Assembly (NCBI GenBank): GCA_019242465.1
Contig: JAFAVL010000428.1
Span: 1-18,149, forward strand
DNA: 18,149 bases
Source of the DNA: Chroococcidiopsidaceae cyanobacterium CP_BM_RX_35
GTDB lineage: Bacteria > Cyanobacteriota > Cyanobacteriia > Cyanobacteriales > Chroococcidiopsidaceae
Direction of reading: 5' to 3'
In this document: positions 9,338 through 15,581 of the stretch, one piece after another
Numbering within the stretch: the stretch's first letter is position 1
Layout of the letters: the number at the start of each line of letters is the position of its first letter
Notes under the pieces: model-generated
Database searches by the model: none
The model's input: the letters and a program-made list of their open reading frames with translations, nothing else
Told to the model about the DNA's origin: nothing
Position numbers and translations under genes: made by a program

Positions 9338-9697
9338 GTCGCTAAGATCGCTGAATACAAACGTGCCTTGCTTTAACCGTTCGATAAACTTAGCTAGACT
9401 GCTCTCGAAGAGCTCTTGAATAGCTGTCGCTACCATTTTTAAGGCTAGGGGATTACCGGCATAATGGGAGAGTACCGATTGCCATTCGAATTCCGACCCA
9501 GTATATGTCCCTTGTTGTTGAAAGATTTTTCTCCCTTCTGCTAACGGCAAGCCTGTCAGTTTGAGAGAACGAACGGGTAGAGTTTCACCCTCAAGTGTCG
9601 CAAGACCTTTAGGTTGCTCTCGGGAAGTCAGCACCAAGCAGCTTTGATGCGGCATCTGCCCCAGATAACGGAATAGCTGCCCGTATCCTTGTTCCAT
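9338..9697 (-). pseudogene. NB-ARC/STAND ATPase fragment
   Basis: About 120 residues from the ATG at 9697. They match the middle of NB-ARC ATPase domains found in large cyanobacterial WD40 or TPR signalling proteins: GYGQLFRYLGQMPHQSC, the sensor strand CLVLTSREQPKG, LPVRSLKLTGLPLAEG, and the conserved GNPLALKMVATAI (GxP motif, residues 81-93). The P-loop and Walker B segments that should precede it, and the sensor repeats that should follow, are missing. An in-frame TAG lies directly before the ATG, so the frame does not extend upstream. At about residue 120 (FSDLSD) it passes without a stop into the IstA fragment, giving a 281-codon chimeric ORF (8852-9697) that I do not regard as a functional gene. 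Confidence 0.7.
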
Positions 9698-9714
9698 CTA
9701 CGAAGAACAAGGAT
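9685..9714. repeat. Perfect 10-bp inverted repeat, 10-nt loop
   Basis: ATCCTTGTTC at 9685-9694 is the exact reverse complement of GAACAAGGAT at 9705-9714, with CATCTACGAA between. The ATG and preceding in-frame stop at the edge of the NB-ARC fragment lie in the loop, so the repeat sits at a fragment boundary. Confidence 0.7.
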
Positions 9715-10130
9715 GTTGCGCCAGAGCATAAGGTGTATTAGATTTTTTGGGTTAAACCCAGTAGGTTGGACAGTGCGATCACTTTCTGTCCCTAGTTGGT
9801 TCTAGTGCCGTCGCCAATCACTGTAGATTGGGTTGACGCAGGAAACCCAGCTAATATCAACTATACTGATCTCTCCTTTTCCCACTCAATAATCAAAGCG
9901 TGATTGCCCATGATTTCAGAAAAATATAAGTTATACCTTCCAATAACTGCTGTATTTGTGCTTGCAAAGGTTGCACTTTAGAAAAGATTCAATTGCCCCC
10001 TGGTCCCGTCGTGCGCTTGCCTGCTACCTGGCATAATTATCAGAGCCTTTGCCAGCAACGCGGTGATGGTTCAATTTCGCGTATCAAATATCGCGATGAA
10101 CGACCCAAGCAGTAATCTGCGGTCGCACCC
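9698..10130. other. Gene-poor stretch with short palindromes and a Uma2 remnant
   Basis: 433 bases without an intact gene. A 13-base palindrome TGGGTTAAACCCA is at 9748-9760, and TGGGTT-9 nt-AACCCA is at 9829-9849. The second resembles the GGGTT...AACCC dispersed repeats common between cyanobacterial genes. The right part holds the Uma2 fragment listed separately. I recognise nothing else in it on either strand. Confidence 0.5.
9963..10115 (+). pseudogene. N-terminal fragment of a Uma2-family (DUF820) nuclease gene
   Basis: The plus-strand frame from about 9963 to the TAA at 10113-10115 contains LEKIQLPPGPVVRLPATWHN, then YQSLCQQRGDGSISRIKYRD. That is the N-terminal pattern of one Uma2 subgroup, in which an L/IPPG-VVRLPATW stretch is followed by QRGD...PRIKYRDGEI. 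After RIKYRD the match is lost (ERPKQ then stop), so the body carrying the nuclease residues is gone. There is no good ATG in frame upstream: the codons before TLEKIQ read CCICACKGC, unlike a start region. It is convergent with the intact Uma2 gene on the minus strand, 15 bp from its stop. Recognition is from family memory. Confidence 0.5.
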
Positions 10131-10763
10131 CTATTGCCCAATCTGACTTCTCACCCATTTCCGAAAAGCTTTCACCAGTTCTAGATAATCCATCGTTGCC
10201 GCTTGTTGTAAAAAACTGGCAATTTCTAGAATTGGCAAATTTAGAAAAAATTGACTTGTTTGGGAGGTGACATAACTGCCATTTTGCCATTGCTGGATCG
10301 CCAGAGACTCACCGTTATAAATCCAGACTTCCGCAACACCCAGATCGGCATAAACCTGGAGACGACTTCGGGAACTGCTAGTGACATCAATTTCTACAAC
10401 TAAATCGGGTGCCGGATCTACGGTTATATCCAGTCGTTTTTTCCCGCGCACTGCATCAATGTTGTAAATGTAGAAACATTCATCTGGCTCTGCACCACTC
10501 AATTCAGGATGCTTAAACGTGGTTGATCCCAGGGGTTCTATCCGAATATTCAGTTCTTCCGCTATTGTCTCAACAAAACGTCCGGTCAATTTCTTAAATC
10601 GTTCATGTTCTGGAGAAGGAGCCATGATTTCTAAATTGCCACGGTTGTATGTGAGCCGCAGACGGCGATCACTCAATTCCTTGAGCAGCGTTTCATAGGT
10701 CTGCCAGCTAATCCCGGAAAGGTGGATCAATTCAGTGGGGGGAGTCAGGGGCGTTGCAACCAT
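10131..10763 (-). CDS. Uma2-family (DUF820) PD-(D/E)XK-like endonuclease
   Basis: A 210-residue member of a family that is greatly expanded in cyanobacteria and has a restriction-endonuclease-like fold; the biological role is unclear. The start is the ATG at 10763. Recognisable blocks are LTYNRGNLEIMAPSPEHE (about residues 37-54), the acidic ligand region AEPDECFYI (D94), and the core PAPDLVVEIDVTSSSRSR with D120 and E124 where the family has its D...ExK-type active site. The strand GVAEVWIYNGESLAIQQW follows (about 142-159). Length is normal for the family and no frame damage is visible. It is divergent from the truncated M20 peptidase (120 bp) and convergent with the Uma2 fragment. It is the only apparently intact gene between the IS21 remnant and the peptidase remnant. 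Confidence 0.85.
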   Translation of the reverse strand: MVATPLTPPTELIHLSGISWQTYETLLKELSDRRLRLTYNRGNLEIMAPSPEHERFKKLTGRFVETIAEELNIRIEPLGSTTFKHPELSGAEPDECFYIYNIDAVRGKKRLDITVDPAPDLVVEIDVTSSSRSRLQVYADLGVAEVWIYNGESLAIQQWQNGSYVTSQTSQFFLNLPILEIASFLQQAATMDYLELVKAFRKWVRSQIGQ

Positions 10764-10883
10764 TGGCTCATCTACAGGAAGTATATAAGTTTCAGGCGAG
10801 CGACCATACCATTCTCACCACATTAACATGGCACCCATCATAGCTATAGCAAGGAACTCCCACTCGACCGAAACCCTACAAAC

Positions 10884-11402
10884 ATGATGCCTGTATCTAC
10901 ACCAACGGCAATTTCACCCCTGCGCTATAGCCAGCGACCAGAGCGGCGATCACGCTGGCTCACCGAACTTGCCGAGTTGATTGCCTTTCCCACCATTTCC
11001 GCACAGCCCCAGCACCGTAAAGACATTCGCGCCTGTGCAAGCTGGTTGGCACGACACCTGGCGGAGATTGGCTTGCAGCATGTCCAGGTAATACCGGGTA
11101 TGAACAGTGGACATCCCAGCGTCTATGCCGATTGGTTGCAGGCACGAGAGAAACCAACCTTATTGCTCTACGGATATTACGATGTGCAGCCTATCGATCC
11201 CTTGAGAGAATGGCACACCCCTCCCTTTAAAGCCACCATCATTGGTAACAAACTGTTTGCCCGAGGAGCCAGTGACGATAAGGGACAGTTATTTATTCAC
11301 CTGAAAGCCATTGAAAGCTATCTGCGAACAAGAGGAAAACTGGCTCTTAATCTCAAGATCTGGCTGGAGGGCGAAGAAGAGATAAGAAGATCCACCTACT
11401 AG
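10884..11402 (+). pseudogene. M20-family metallopeptidase (dipeptidase type), truncated and with altered metal ligand
   Basis: M20 dipeptidases are two-zinc enzymes of about 450-460 residues; here the frame stops after 172. The N-terminal catalytic part is recognisable: LIAFPTISAQPQHRKDIRAC (about residues 32-51), LLLYGYYDVQPIDPLREW (93-110), LFARGASDDKG (124-134) and LEGEEEI (161-167). In this family the second of these reads GHYDVQP, with His as a zinc ligand. Residue 98 here is Tyr (TAT at 11175-11177), one C-to-T change from the His codon CAT. After EGEEEI the normal GSPNL-type continuation is replaced by unrelated RRSTY and a stop, so the lid/dimerisation domain and remaining zinc ligands are absent. 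Both facts argue for a dead gene. Start is ATG 10884 or the adjacent ATG 10887. Confidence 0.85.
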
Positions 11403-11467
11403 GATTGTCTCCAGAGGAGGAATCCCTTGTGCTTGGCAGGAATTTGCAACGAATCATCAAGACTGAT
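11384..11467 (+). pseudogene. Possible C-terminal fragment of an amidohydrolase
   Basis: Directly after the point where M20 similarity ends, another plus frame reads KKIHLLGLSPEEESLVLGRN and then LQRIIKTD. This looks like the last helix of amidohydrolase-type enzymes, which often end LSPEE...ILGGNLxRLL. Only about 25 residues are involved and the match is from memory, so the call is weak. The frame runs on to a stop at 11495 through sequence that is antisense to the toxin fragment. If correct, it marks a second deletion joint at about 11384. Confidence 0.3.
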
Positions 11468-11569
11468 AAAAATAGCTCCCCCCTCCGGAGTCTTTAAGGC
11501 ACGGAAGAAGAGGCGATAACGCGCTGGTAGCCCCATCTTTTTAACTCCCCAAGGCTGCTTCGTGCCACA
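11465..11569 (-). pseudogene. Fragment of a YhaV/RelE-like toxin gene
   Basis: A minus-strand frame running from an ATG at 11605 to a stop at 11399 contains GVKKMGLPARYRLFFRALKT followed by PEGGAIFI. This is reminiscent of the core of cyanobacterial YhaV/RelE-like ribonuclease toxins (RVKxxGLPDRYRLFFR...IIFLWL). The expected continuation LWLGFPRKEGD..., which carries the C-terminal strands, is replaced after AIFI by unrelated residues derived from the antisense of the neighbouring fragment. The N-terminal half is also missing, since only about 12 unrelated residues precede the match. No antitoxin is adjacent. I treat it as a remnant rather than an active toxin. Confidence 0.45.
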
Positions 11570-11610
11570 ATGAACATATGTTAAGTAATCTGAACTAGTT
11601 CTCATTGATT

Positions 11611-12858
11611 ATGGCGCTGGAGCAATTTTCTCAAACCCTTTTAGCACCGCAACTGGAGTATGACTACGACTTAGCTATTGTGGGTGGTGGGATTGTGGGA
11701 TTAACGCTAGCCTGTGCCTTGAAGAATTCTGGGTTGAGGGTGGCGTTAATTGAGGCAAAACCTGATTCCATCGCTACCAAAAAGGGGCAAGCCTATGCAG
11801 TGCATCTGCTGTCAAAGCAAATTTTCGAGGGGATCGGAGTTTGGGAGCAAATCTTGCCTCAGATTGCTACTTGCCGACGAGTTCGCCTTTCCGATGCCGA
11901 ATATCCTCAAGTGGTGGAATTCCAACTGTCAGATTTAGGCACAGAGGCGCTAGTTTATGTGGCAGAACATAAAGCGCTATTGTTGCCGTTACAGGAGTTT
12001 TTGCAAGGGTGTGATAACGTTAGCTACCTCTGTCCAGCTGAGGTAGTAGAGACTCAGTACAATCTGGATGGGGTGAAAATTGCTCTCTCGGTTGGTACCG
12101 AATCTCGAACGATTCGGGCTCGCTTACTAGTAGCGGCAGATGGGGCGCGATCGCGTATCCGTAATGATGCTGGGATTAAAACTCGTGGTTGGCAGTACTG
12201 GCAATCTTGTATTGTTGCCTTTGTGAAACCAGAAAAACCTCACCACGATACAGCATACGAACGCTTCTGGCCCAGTGGTCCCTTCGCAATTCTACCGCTA
12301 CCTGAGAACCGTTGCCGCATCGTTTGGACAGCACCTCATGACGAAGCAAAAGCTCTAGTTGCCTTGGATGACAAGCGATTTTTAGCAGAACTGCAGCGCC
12401 GCTATGGCGATCAGATGGGACAGTTGGAATTAGAGGGCGAACGCTTTGTCTTCTCAGTGCAACTGATGCAGAGCGATCGCTATGTCCTGCCACGACTTGC
12501 CCTAGTTGGGGATGCTGCTCACTGCTGCCATCCAGTCGGAGGACAAGGACTGAACATGGGTATCCGGGATGCAGCTGCATTAGCTCAAGTGTTACAATCT
12601 GCTCATCATTTCGGTGAAGATATTGGTAATTTGCAGGTACTTAAGCGCTACGAACATTGGCGTCAGCGAGAGAACCTGACAATTTTGGGTTTCACCGATT
12701 TCCTAGACCGGATATTCTCTAACAATTGGTTGCCTCTAGTAATGGTTCGCAGGCTAGGGTTATGGTTGTTACTAAAGGTACGTCCCCTCAAGATCTTTGC
12801 GTTAAAACTCATGACAGGACTAGGAGGGCGTCCACCTCAACTGCAAGAGCGACTCTAA
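11611..12858 (+). CDS. FAD-dependent aromatic hydroxylase, UbiH/COQ6 family
   Basis: A 415-residue flavoprotein monooxygenase of the class that hydroxylates quinone rings with NAD(P)H and O2. In cyanobacteria such enzymes are thought to act in quinone or related ring metabolism, but the substrate is not shown by sequence. Counting from the ATG at 11611, the dinucleotide-binding DLAIVGGGIVGLTLA is at about 20-34 and the NAD(P)H/FAD-contacting VAADGARSR around 175-183. The ribityl-binding GDAAHCCHPVGGQGLNMGI, followed by RD, is at 300-320. All three class-A flavin monooxygenase fingerprints are intact and the length is normal. A TTG in frame at 11605 would add only two residues; the ATG is preferred. 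A hairpin terminator overlaps the stop codon. It is divergent from the toxin fragment. Confidence 0.9.
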   Translation: MALEQFSQTLLAPQLEYDYDLAIVGGGIVGLTLACALKNSGLRVALIEAKPDSIATKKGQAYAVHLLSKQIFEGIGVWEQILPQIATCRRVRLSDAEYPQVVEFQLSDLGTEALVYVAEHKALLLPLQEFLQGCDNVSYLCPAEVVETQYNLDGVKIALSVGTESRTIRARLLVAADGARSRIRNDAGIKTRGWQYWQSCIVAFVKPEKPHHDTAYERFWPSGPFAILPLPENRCRIVWTAPHDEAKALVALDDKRFLAELQRRYGDQMGQLELEGERFVFSVQLMQSDRYVLPRLALVGDAAHCCHPVGGQGLNMGIRDAAALAQVLQSAHHFGEDIGNLQVLKRYEHWRQRENLTILGFTDFLDRIFSNNWLPLVMVRRLGLWLLLKVRPLKIFALKLMTGLGGRPPQLQERL

Positions 12859-12868
12859 AGTTGCTCTT
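12845..12868 (+). terminator. Hairpin overlapping the hydroxylase stop codon
   Basis: AAGAGCGACT (12845-12854), loop CTAA (12855-12858), AGTTGCTCTT (12859-12868): a 10-bp stem with one G-U pair, followed by the pyrimidine-rich TCGCTTTCTTT. The loop contains most of the TAA stop codon. It looks like an intrinsic terminator with an imperfect U-tract. Confidence 0.5.
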
Positions 12869-12967
12869 TCGCTTTCTTTACCTGCTGTGTCATAGCCCCA
12901 GTAAAAGAGCAGGAAAGTGTAGAATGAAAGCAGGATTGGATGTGTTCTGGTATACATAATCTATGCC

Positions 12968-13558
12968 ATGGCCCAAACAAAGCAACGTTTTCAAAGTTTT
13001 GAAGAGTACCTATTCTACGACGATGGCACAGACAACTTGTACGAGCTGTTCAACGGAGAGTTGATCCTCGTGCCACCAGAATCTGGGAGAAATACAGCGA
13101 TCGCTGTTTTCTTGCTGCTACAGTTTGCCGCAATCGTTGGTCATTTGAGGGTTAGACCTCACGGCTTGGAAATCGAAGTTAGAGGAGAACCGAGAAATCG
13201 TTATCCCGAGCTCACTATCATTAAAACTGAGCATATTCAGCAGTTAGATAGACGTAACACTTTGCGGCTTTCAATGGCTCCTCCCTTGCTCGTAATTGAA
13301 ATCGTCAGCCCTGGAGAGTTGCAGCACGAGAGAGATTACATCGCCAAGCGAGCGCAATATCAAGAGCGAGGGATTCCCGAATATTGGGTGATAAACCCCC
13401 AGATTGAAACCGTCTTAGTCTTGGAACTAACTGAAACGGTTTATTCAGAGGTAGGCACTTTTTCTGGCAGCGATTGTATTCGTTCTCCCCTGTTGGAAGA
13501 ACTAAACCTCACAGCATCACAGATTTTTGCAGCAGGCTCAAATTTTGAAAGAATTTAG
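12968..13558 (+). CDS. Uma2-family (DUF820) endonuclease, second copy
   Basis: A 196-residue member of the same broad family as the gene at 10131-10763 but of a different subgroup; the two share little sequence by eye. The start is the ATG at 12968. Conserved blocks are DNLYELFNGELILVPPESG (about residues 22-40), RNRYPELTII (77-85), LLVIEIVSPGE (107-117) and RDYIAKRAQYQERGIPEYWV (122-141), covering the usual positions for the nuclease core. E111 and K127 are at typical sites. At residue 81 this protein has Glu where the family usually has Asp (RxPD), which may weaken metal binding. It starts about 100 bp after the hydroxylase terminator and converges with the slipin gene, with a perfect hairpin at its stop. 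Confidence 0.85.
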   Translation: MAQTKQRFQSFEEYLFYDDGTDNLYELFNGELILVPPESGRNTAIAVFLLLQFAAIVGHLRVRPHGLEIEVRGEPRNRYPELTIIKTEHIQQLDRRNTLRLSMAPPLLVIEIVSPGELQHERDYIAKRAQYQERGIPEYWVINPQIETVLVLELTETVYSEVGTFSGSDCIRSPLLEELNLTASQIFAAGSNFERI

Positions 13559-13573
13559 CAATCGTTTGCTAAA
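13554..13573. terminator. Perfect hairpin between convergent genes
   Basis: TTTAGCAA (13554-13561), loop TCGT, TTGCTAAA (13566-13573): an 8-bp perfect stem containing the Uma2 stop codon and lying 5 bp before the slipin stop. Its position suggests a bidirectional terminator, but it is AT-rich and no clear U-run follows on either strand. Confidence 0.4.
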
Positions 13574-13578
13574 GCCGT

Positions 13579-14364
13579 TCATTCGTTCAGCTTGGGCTTA
13601 TTATTGCCTTCGGGAACAAAGTCTGACAGGCGTTTGGCTAAGAGCATAAAGTCTGAAGGCATCATAATTATTGTGGTTGTGTTATTCTCAGCACCAATTT
13701 CTGTCAGCATTTGTAGCCTTCTTAACTCCAAAACTGCTGGATTGTCCATAATCTTTTCCGAAGCTTCTGCTAACTTAATTGATGCTTCTTGTTCTGCCGC
13801 AGCTTTAATCAAGCGAGCACGTTTTTCCCGGATGGCTTCTGCTTCTTTCGCCATTGCTCGTTGCATAGCAGAAGGAATTTCTACATCCTTCATTTCCACC
13901 CGCTCGATCACAATGCCCCAAGGTTCAGTCACTTCATCAACAATTTCTTGGACTTTGGTGTTAATTTTATCGCGGTTTTGGAGAACGTCATCTAGAATGT
14001 TTTGACCAACTACATTGCGTAGAGTAGTTAAAGCTGTTTGGTAAACAGCAAATTGATAATTTTCAACCTTATTGATTGCTTTAGATGGATCGAGGATTCG
14101 ATAGTATAGAACGGCATTAACTTTTATTGTGACGCTGTCGGCAGTAACAGTTTCTTGTGGTTCTATATTCACCGTTTTAGTACGGACATCTACTTGAGCC
14201 TTTTGGTCAAGCAATGGTAGAATCCAATACATGCCTGGTCCCTTCACACCATTGAGTCTACCAAGTCGGAAGATAACGCCGCGCTGGTATTCTCGGTCTA
14301 TTTTTAGTCCTGCAGCACCGAAAAAGACGAATACTGCAAAAAGGGTGCCTATAATTGTTCCCAT
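13579..14364 (-). CDS. Slipin (SPFH/Band 7, stomatin-like membrane protein)
   Basis: Slipins form membrane-attached oligomers and are linked to membrane organisation and protein quality control, often with an NfeD-type protease partner; no such partner is adjacent here. The 261-residue protein begins with one hydrophobic anchor (about residues 2-20, IIGTLFAVFVFFGAAG). The Band 7 domain follows: REYQRGVIFRLGRLNGVKGP (24-43), PGMYWILPLLDQ, VDVRTKTVNIEPQETVTADS, LRNVVGQNILDDVLQNRDKI, and WGIVIERVEMKDVEIPSAMQ. A charged, Ala/Glu-rich helix follows (AMAKEAEAIREKRARLIKAA), with a C-terminal MLTEIGAENNTTTIIMMPSD that is usual for slipins. The ATG at 14364 is the start, as the membrane anchor begins immediately. 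It is convergent with Uma2. Confidence 0.92.
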   Translation of the reverse strand: MGTIIGTLFAVFVFFGAAGLKIDREYQRGVIFRLGRLNGVKGPGMYWILPLLDQKAQVDVRTKTVNIEPQETVTADSVTIKVNAVLYYRILDPSKAINKVENYQFAVYQTALTTLRNVVGQNILDDVLQNRDKINTKVQEIVDEVTEPWGIVIERVEMKDVEIPSAMQRAMAKEAEAIREKRARLIKAAAEQEASIKLAEASEKIMDNPAVLELRRLQMLTEIGAENNTTTIIMMPSDFMLLAKRLSDFVPEGNNKPKLNE

Positions 14365-14607
14365 CTGAAGTTTGACTATTTTGAGTATATATTTATTCTA
14401 GTCTTAGCTTAGATGTGGCGGGGTTACACGCAGCTTATCGCAAAGTAATTTATCAGTAAGGGAAAACAGTGTCAAAATGGCGACCACTCAACAGGCAAGG
14501 GCGATCAATCCGCATTCTATCTTATCCAAGTAAGATTAAGTAGAAATGATAGCTGCTCCTTGACCACCATTAGTCTTCTACAGTCGTTGGCTCAATTAGA
14601 GGTCGCA

Positions 14608-15360
14608 ATGCCCCAATTCCCTGGAATGAACCCTTATTTAGAAGGACATTTATTTCCTGACTTGCACAATGCGCTCACCAGTCGAATTCGAGCCCTGCTG
14701 ACTCCTTTGCTGCGCCCGCGCTACGCGGTTCGGTTAGAGATTTACACAGTGCAAGATACGAATATTGGTGAAGAATTAGGGATTGTCTATCCCGACGTTG
14801 AAGTGTTTCAAACCTCACAGCAGGTCAAGGTTAGTCGGGAAGCGGTTGCAGTGTTTACTCCAGCGACGTTAACGCTGCCACTGCCCATTTCAGTGCGGGT
14901 TCCAAAGGTTGACATTCGCGATGTAGAAAGCAATCGGTTAGTGACGTGCATTGAAATTCTTTCGTTTGTCAATAAGCGTCAGCCCGGTTTAGACTTTTAC
15001 ACGCAAAAGCGAGATCGTTTATTGCAAGCCAGGGTAAATCTGGTAGAAATTGATTTGTTACGTCGAGGCATGCGGTTGTTGAATCAGCCGCAAATTCCAG
15101 CATCCCACTATCGAATGAGTGTAACGCGTAGCTACGACCGAACGGAGGTATGGGCGGTGCAGATGCAGGATCGATTACCCACGATTCCGATTCCGCTGTT
15201 GCCGTCGGATACAGCCGTACCGTTAGATCTCTCCAAGGCTATTCAAACGGTGTATAAGGAGGCTGACTATGATTTAACCATCAACTATACCCGCAGACCT
15301 CCCATTCCAAAACTGTCTCAAGCAGATACAGATTGGCTCCAGGCGTTGTTGGAATCATAG
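14608..15360 (+). CDS. DUF4058-family protein
   Basis: A 250-residue protein of a family common in cyanobacteria and planctomycetes; function unknown. It begins MPQFPGMNPYLEGHLFPDLH, the hallmark of DUF4058 (MP-FPGMDPYLE), which fixes the start at the ATG 14608. The frame is open further upstream to a TTG at 14560, but AGAGG at 14598-14602 stands 5 bases before this ATG. Further family blocks are LLRPRYAVRLEIY (about residues 34-46), LGIVYPDVEVF, RLVTCIEILSFVNKRQPG, YTQKRDRLLQARVNLVEIDL and LLRRGMRL. The C-terminal region has the usual proline-rich IPIPLLPSD..VPLDLSKAIQTVY. No frame damage is seen. No neighbour is functionally linked; 221 bp with short repeats separate it from the aldo/keto reductase. 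Confidence 0.88.
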   Translation: MPQFPGMNPYLEGHLFPDLHNALTSRIRALLTPLLRPRYAVRLEIYTVQDTNIGEELGIVYPDVEVFQTSQQVKVSREAVAVFTPATLTLPLPISVRVPKVDIRDVESNRLVTCIEILSFVNKRQPGLDFYTQKRDRLLQARVNLVEIDLLRRGMRLLNQPQIPASHYRMSVTRSYDRTEVWAVQMQDRLPTIPIPLLPSDTAVPLDLSKAIQTVYKEADYDLTINYTRRPPIPKLSQADTDWLQALLES

Positions 15361-15461
15361 AGTATTTTCGGTTATGTTGCAGAAACTTTGTGAGGACAGA
15401 AAAACCCTGTTGCAGGGGCTTGGCTTATGCAGCTCTTTACCCTAAATGCCTTTCGGTCTGC

Positions 15462-15497
15462 TTGTCGCCCCGTCAGGGTCGATTGTCGCCTCGTCAG
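15462..15497 (+). repeat. Two direct copies of TTGTCGCCYCGTCAG
   Basis: TTGTCGCCCCGTCAG at 15462-15476 and TTGTCGCCTCGTCAG at 15483-15497 differ at one base and start 21 bases apart, i.e. two helical turns. They lie about 85-120 bases upstream of the aldo/keto reductase start. Such phased copies could be an operator or a short tandem-repeat fossil. Confidence 0.55.
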
Positions 15498-15581
15498 ACA
15501 TATTTGAGATCAGTAAATAAAGTGGAACTTTCTACGACGCCTTCATAAAGCTATAAGCTATTCGAGGCGCTTCACATATCT

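Larger units (their letters stand above)
1056..13104. repeat. HIP1 octamers (GCGATCGC), 8 copies
   Basis: Exact copies at 1056, 1793, 3451, 5839, 6707, 12147, 12473 and 13097 (first base). They lie mostly within genes. HIP1 overrepresentation is a known hallmark of cyanobacterial chromosomes. None occurs in 6715-12146, which contains the fragment mosaic, or after 13104. Confidence 0.9.

Noticed and set aside
8852..9697. 281-codon minus-strand ORF as one functional gene
   Set aside because: It joins an NB-ARC middle piece, an IstA C-terminal piece and out-of-frame IstB sequence; no complete domain with catalytic residues remains.
11399..11605. 68-codon minus-strand ORF as an intact toxin
   Set aside because: Only about 35 central residues look toxin-like; both ends are unrelated sequence and no antitoxin is adjacent.
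14519..14536. ATCTTA-6 nt-TAAGAT inverted repeat upstream of DUF4058
   Set aside because: Six AT-rich base pairs in an AT-rich intergenic region are expected by chance.
14560..14607. TTG at 14560 as the DUF4058 start
   Set aside because: The family begins at MPxFPGMNPYLE, which is the ATG at 14608, and that ATG has its own Shine-Dalgarno.
15405..15417. CCCTG-TTG-CAGGG hairpin after DUF4058 as a terminator
   Set aside because: The stem is only 5 bp and is followed by GGCTTGG, not a U-tract.
15333..15548. 71-codon plus-strand ORF after DUF4058
   Set aside because: It starts inside DUF4058 in another frame, has erratic composition and covers the short repeats; no family resemblance.
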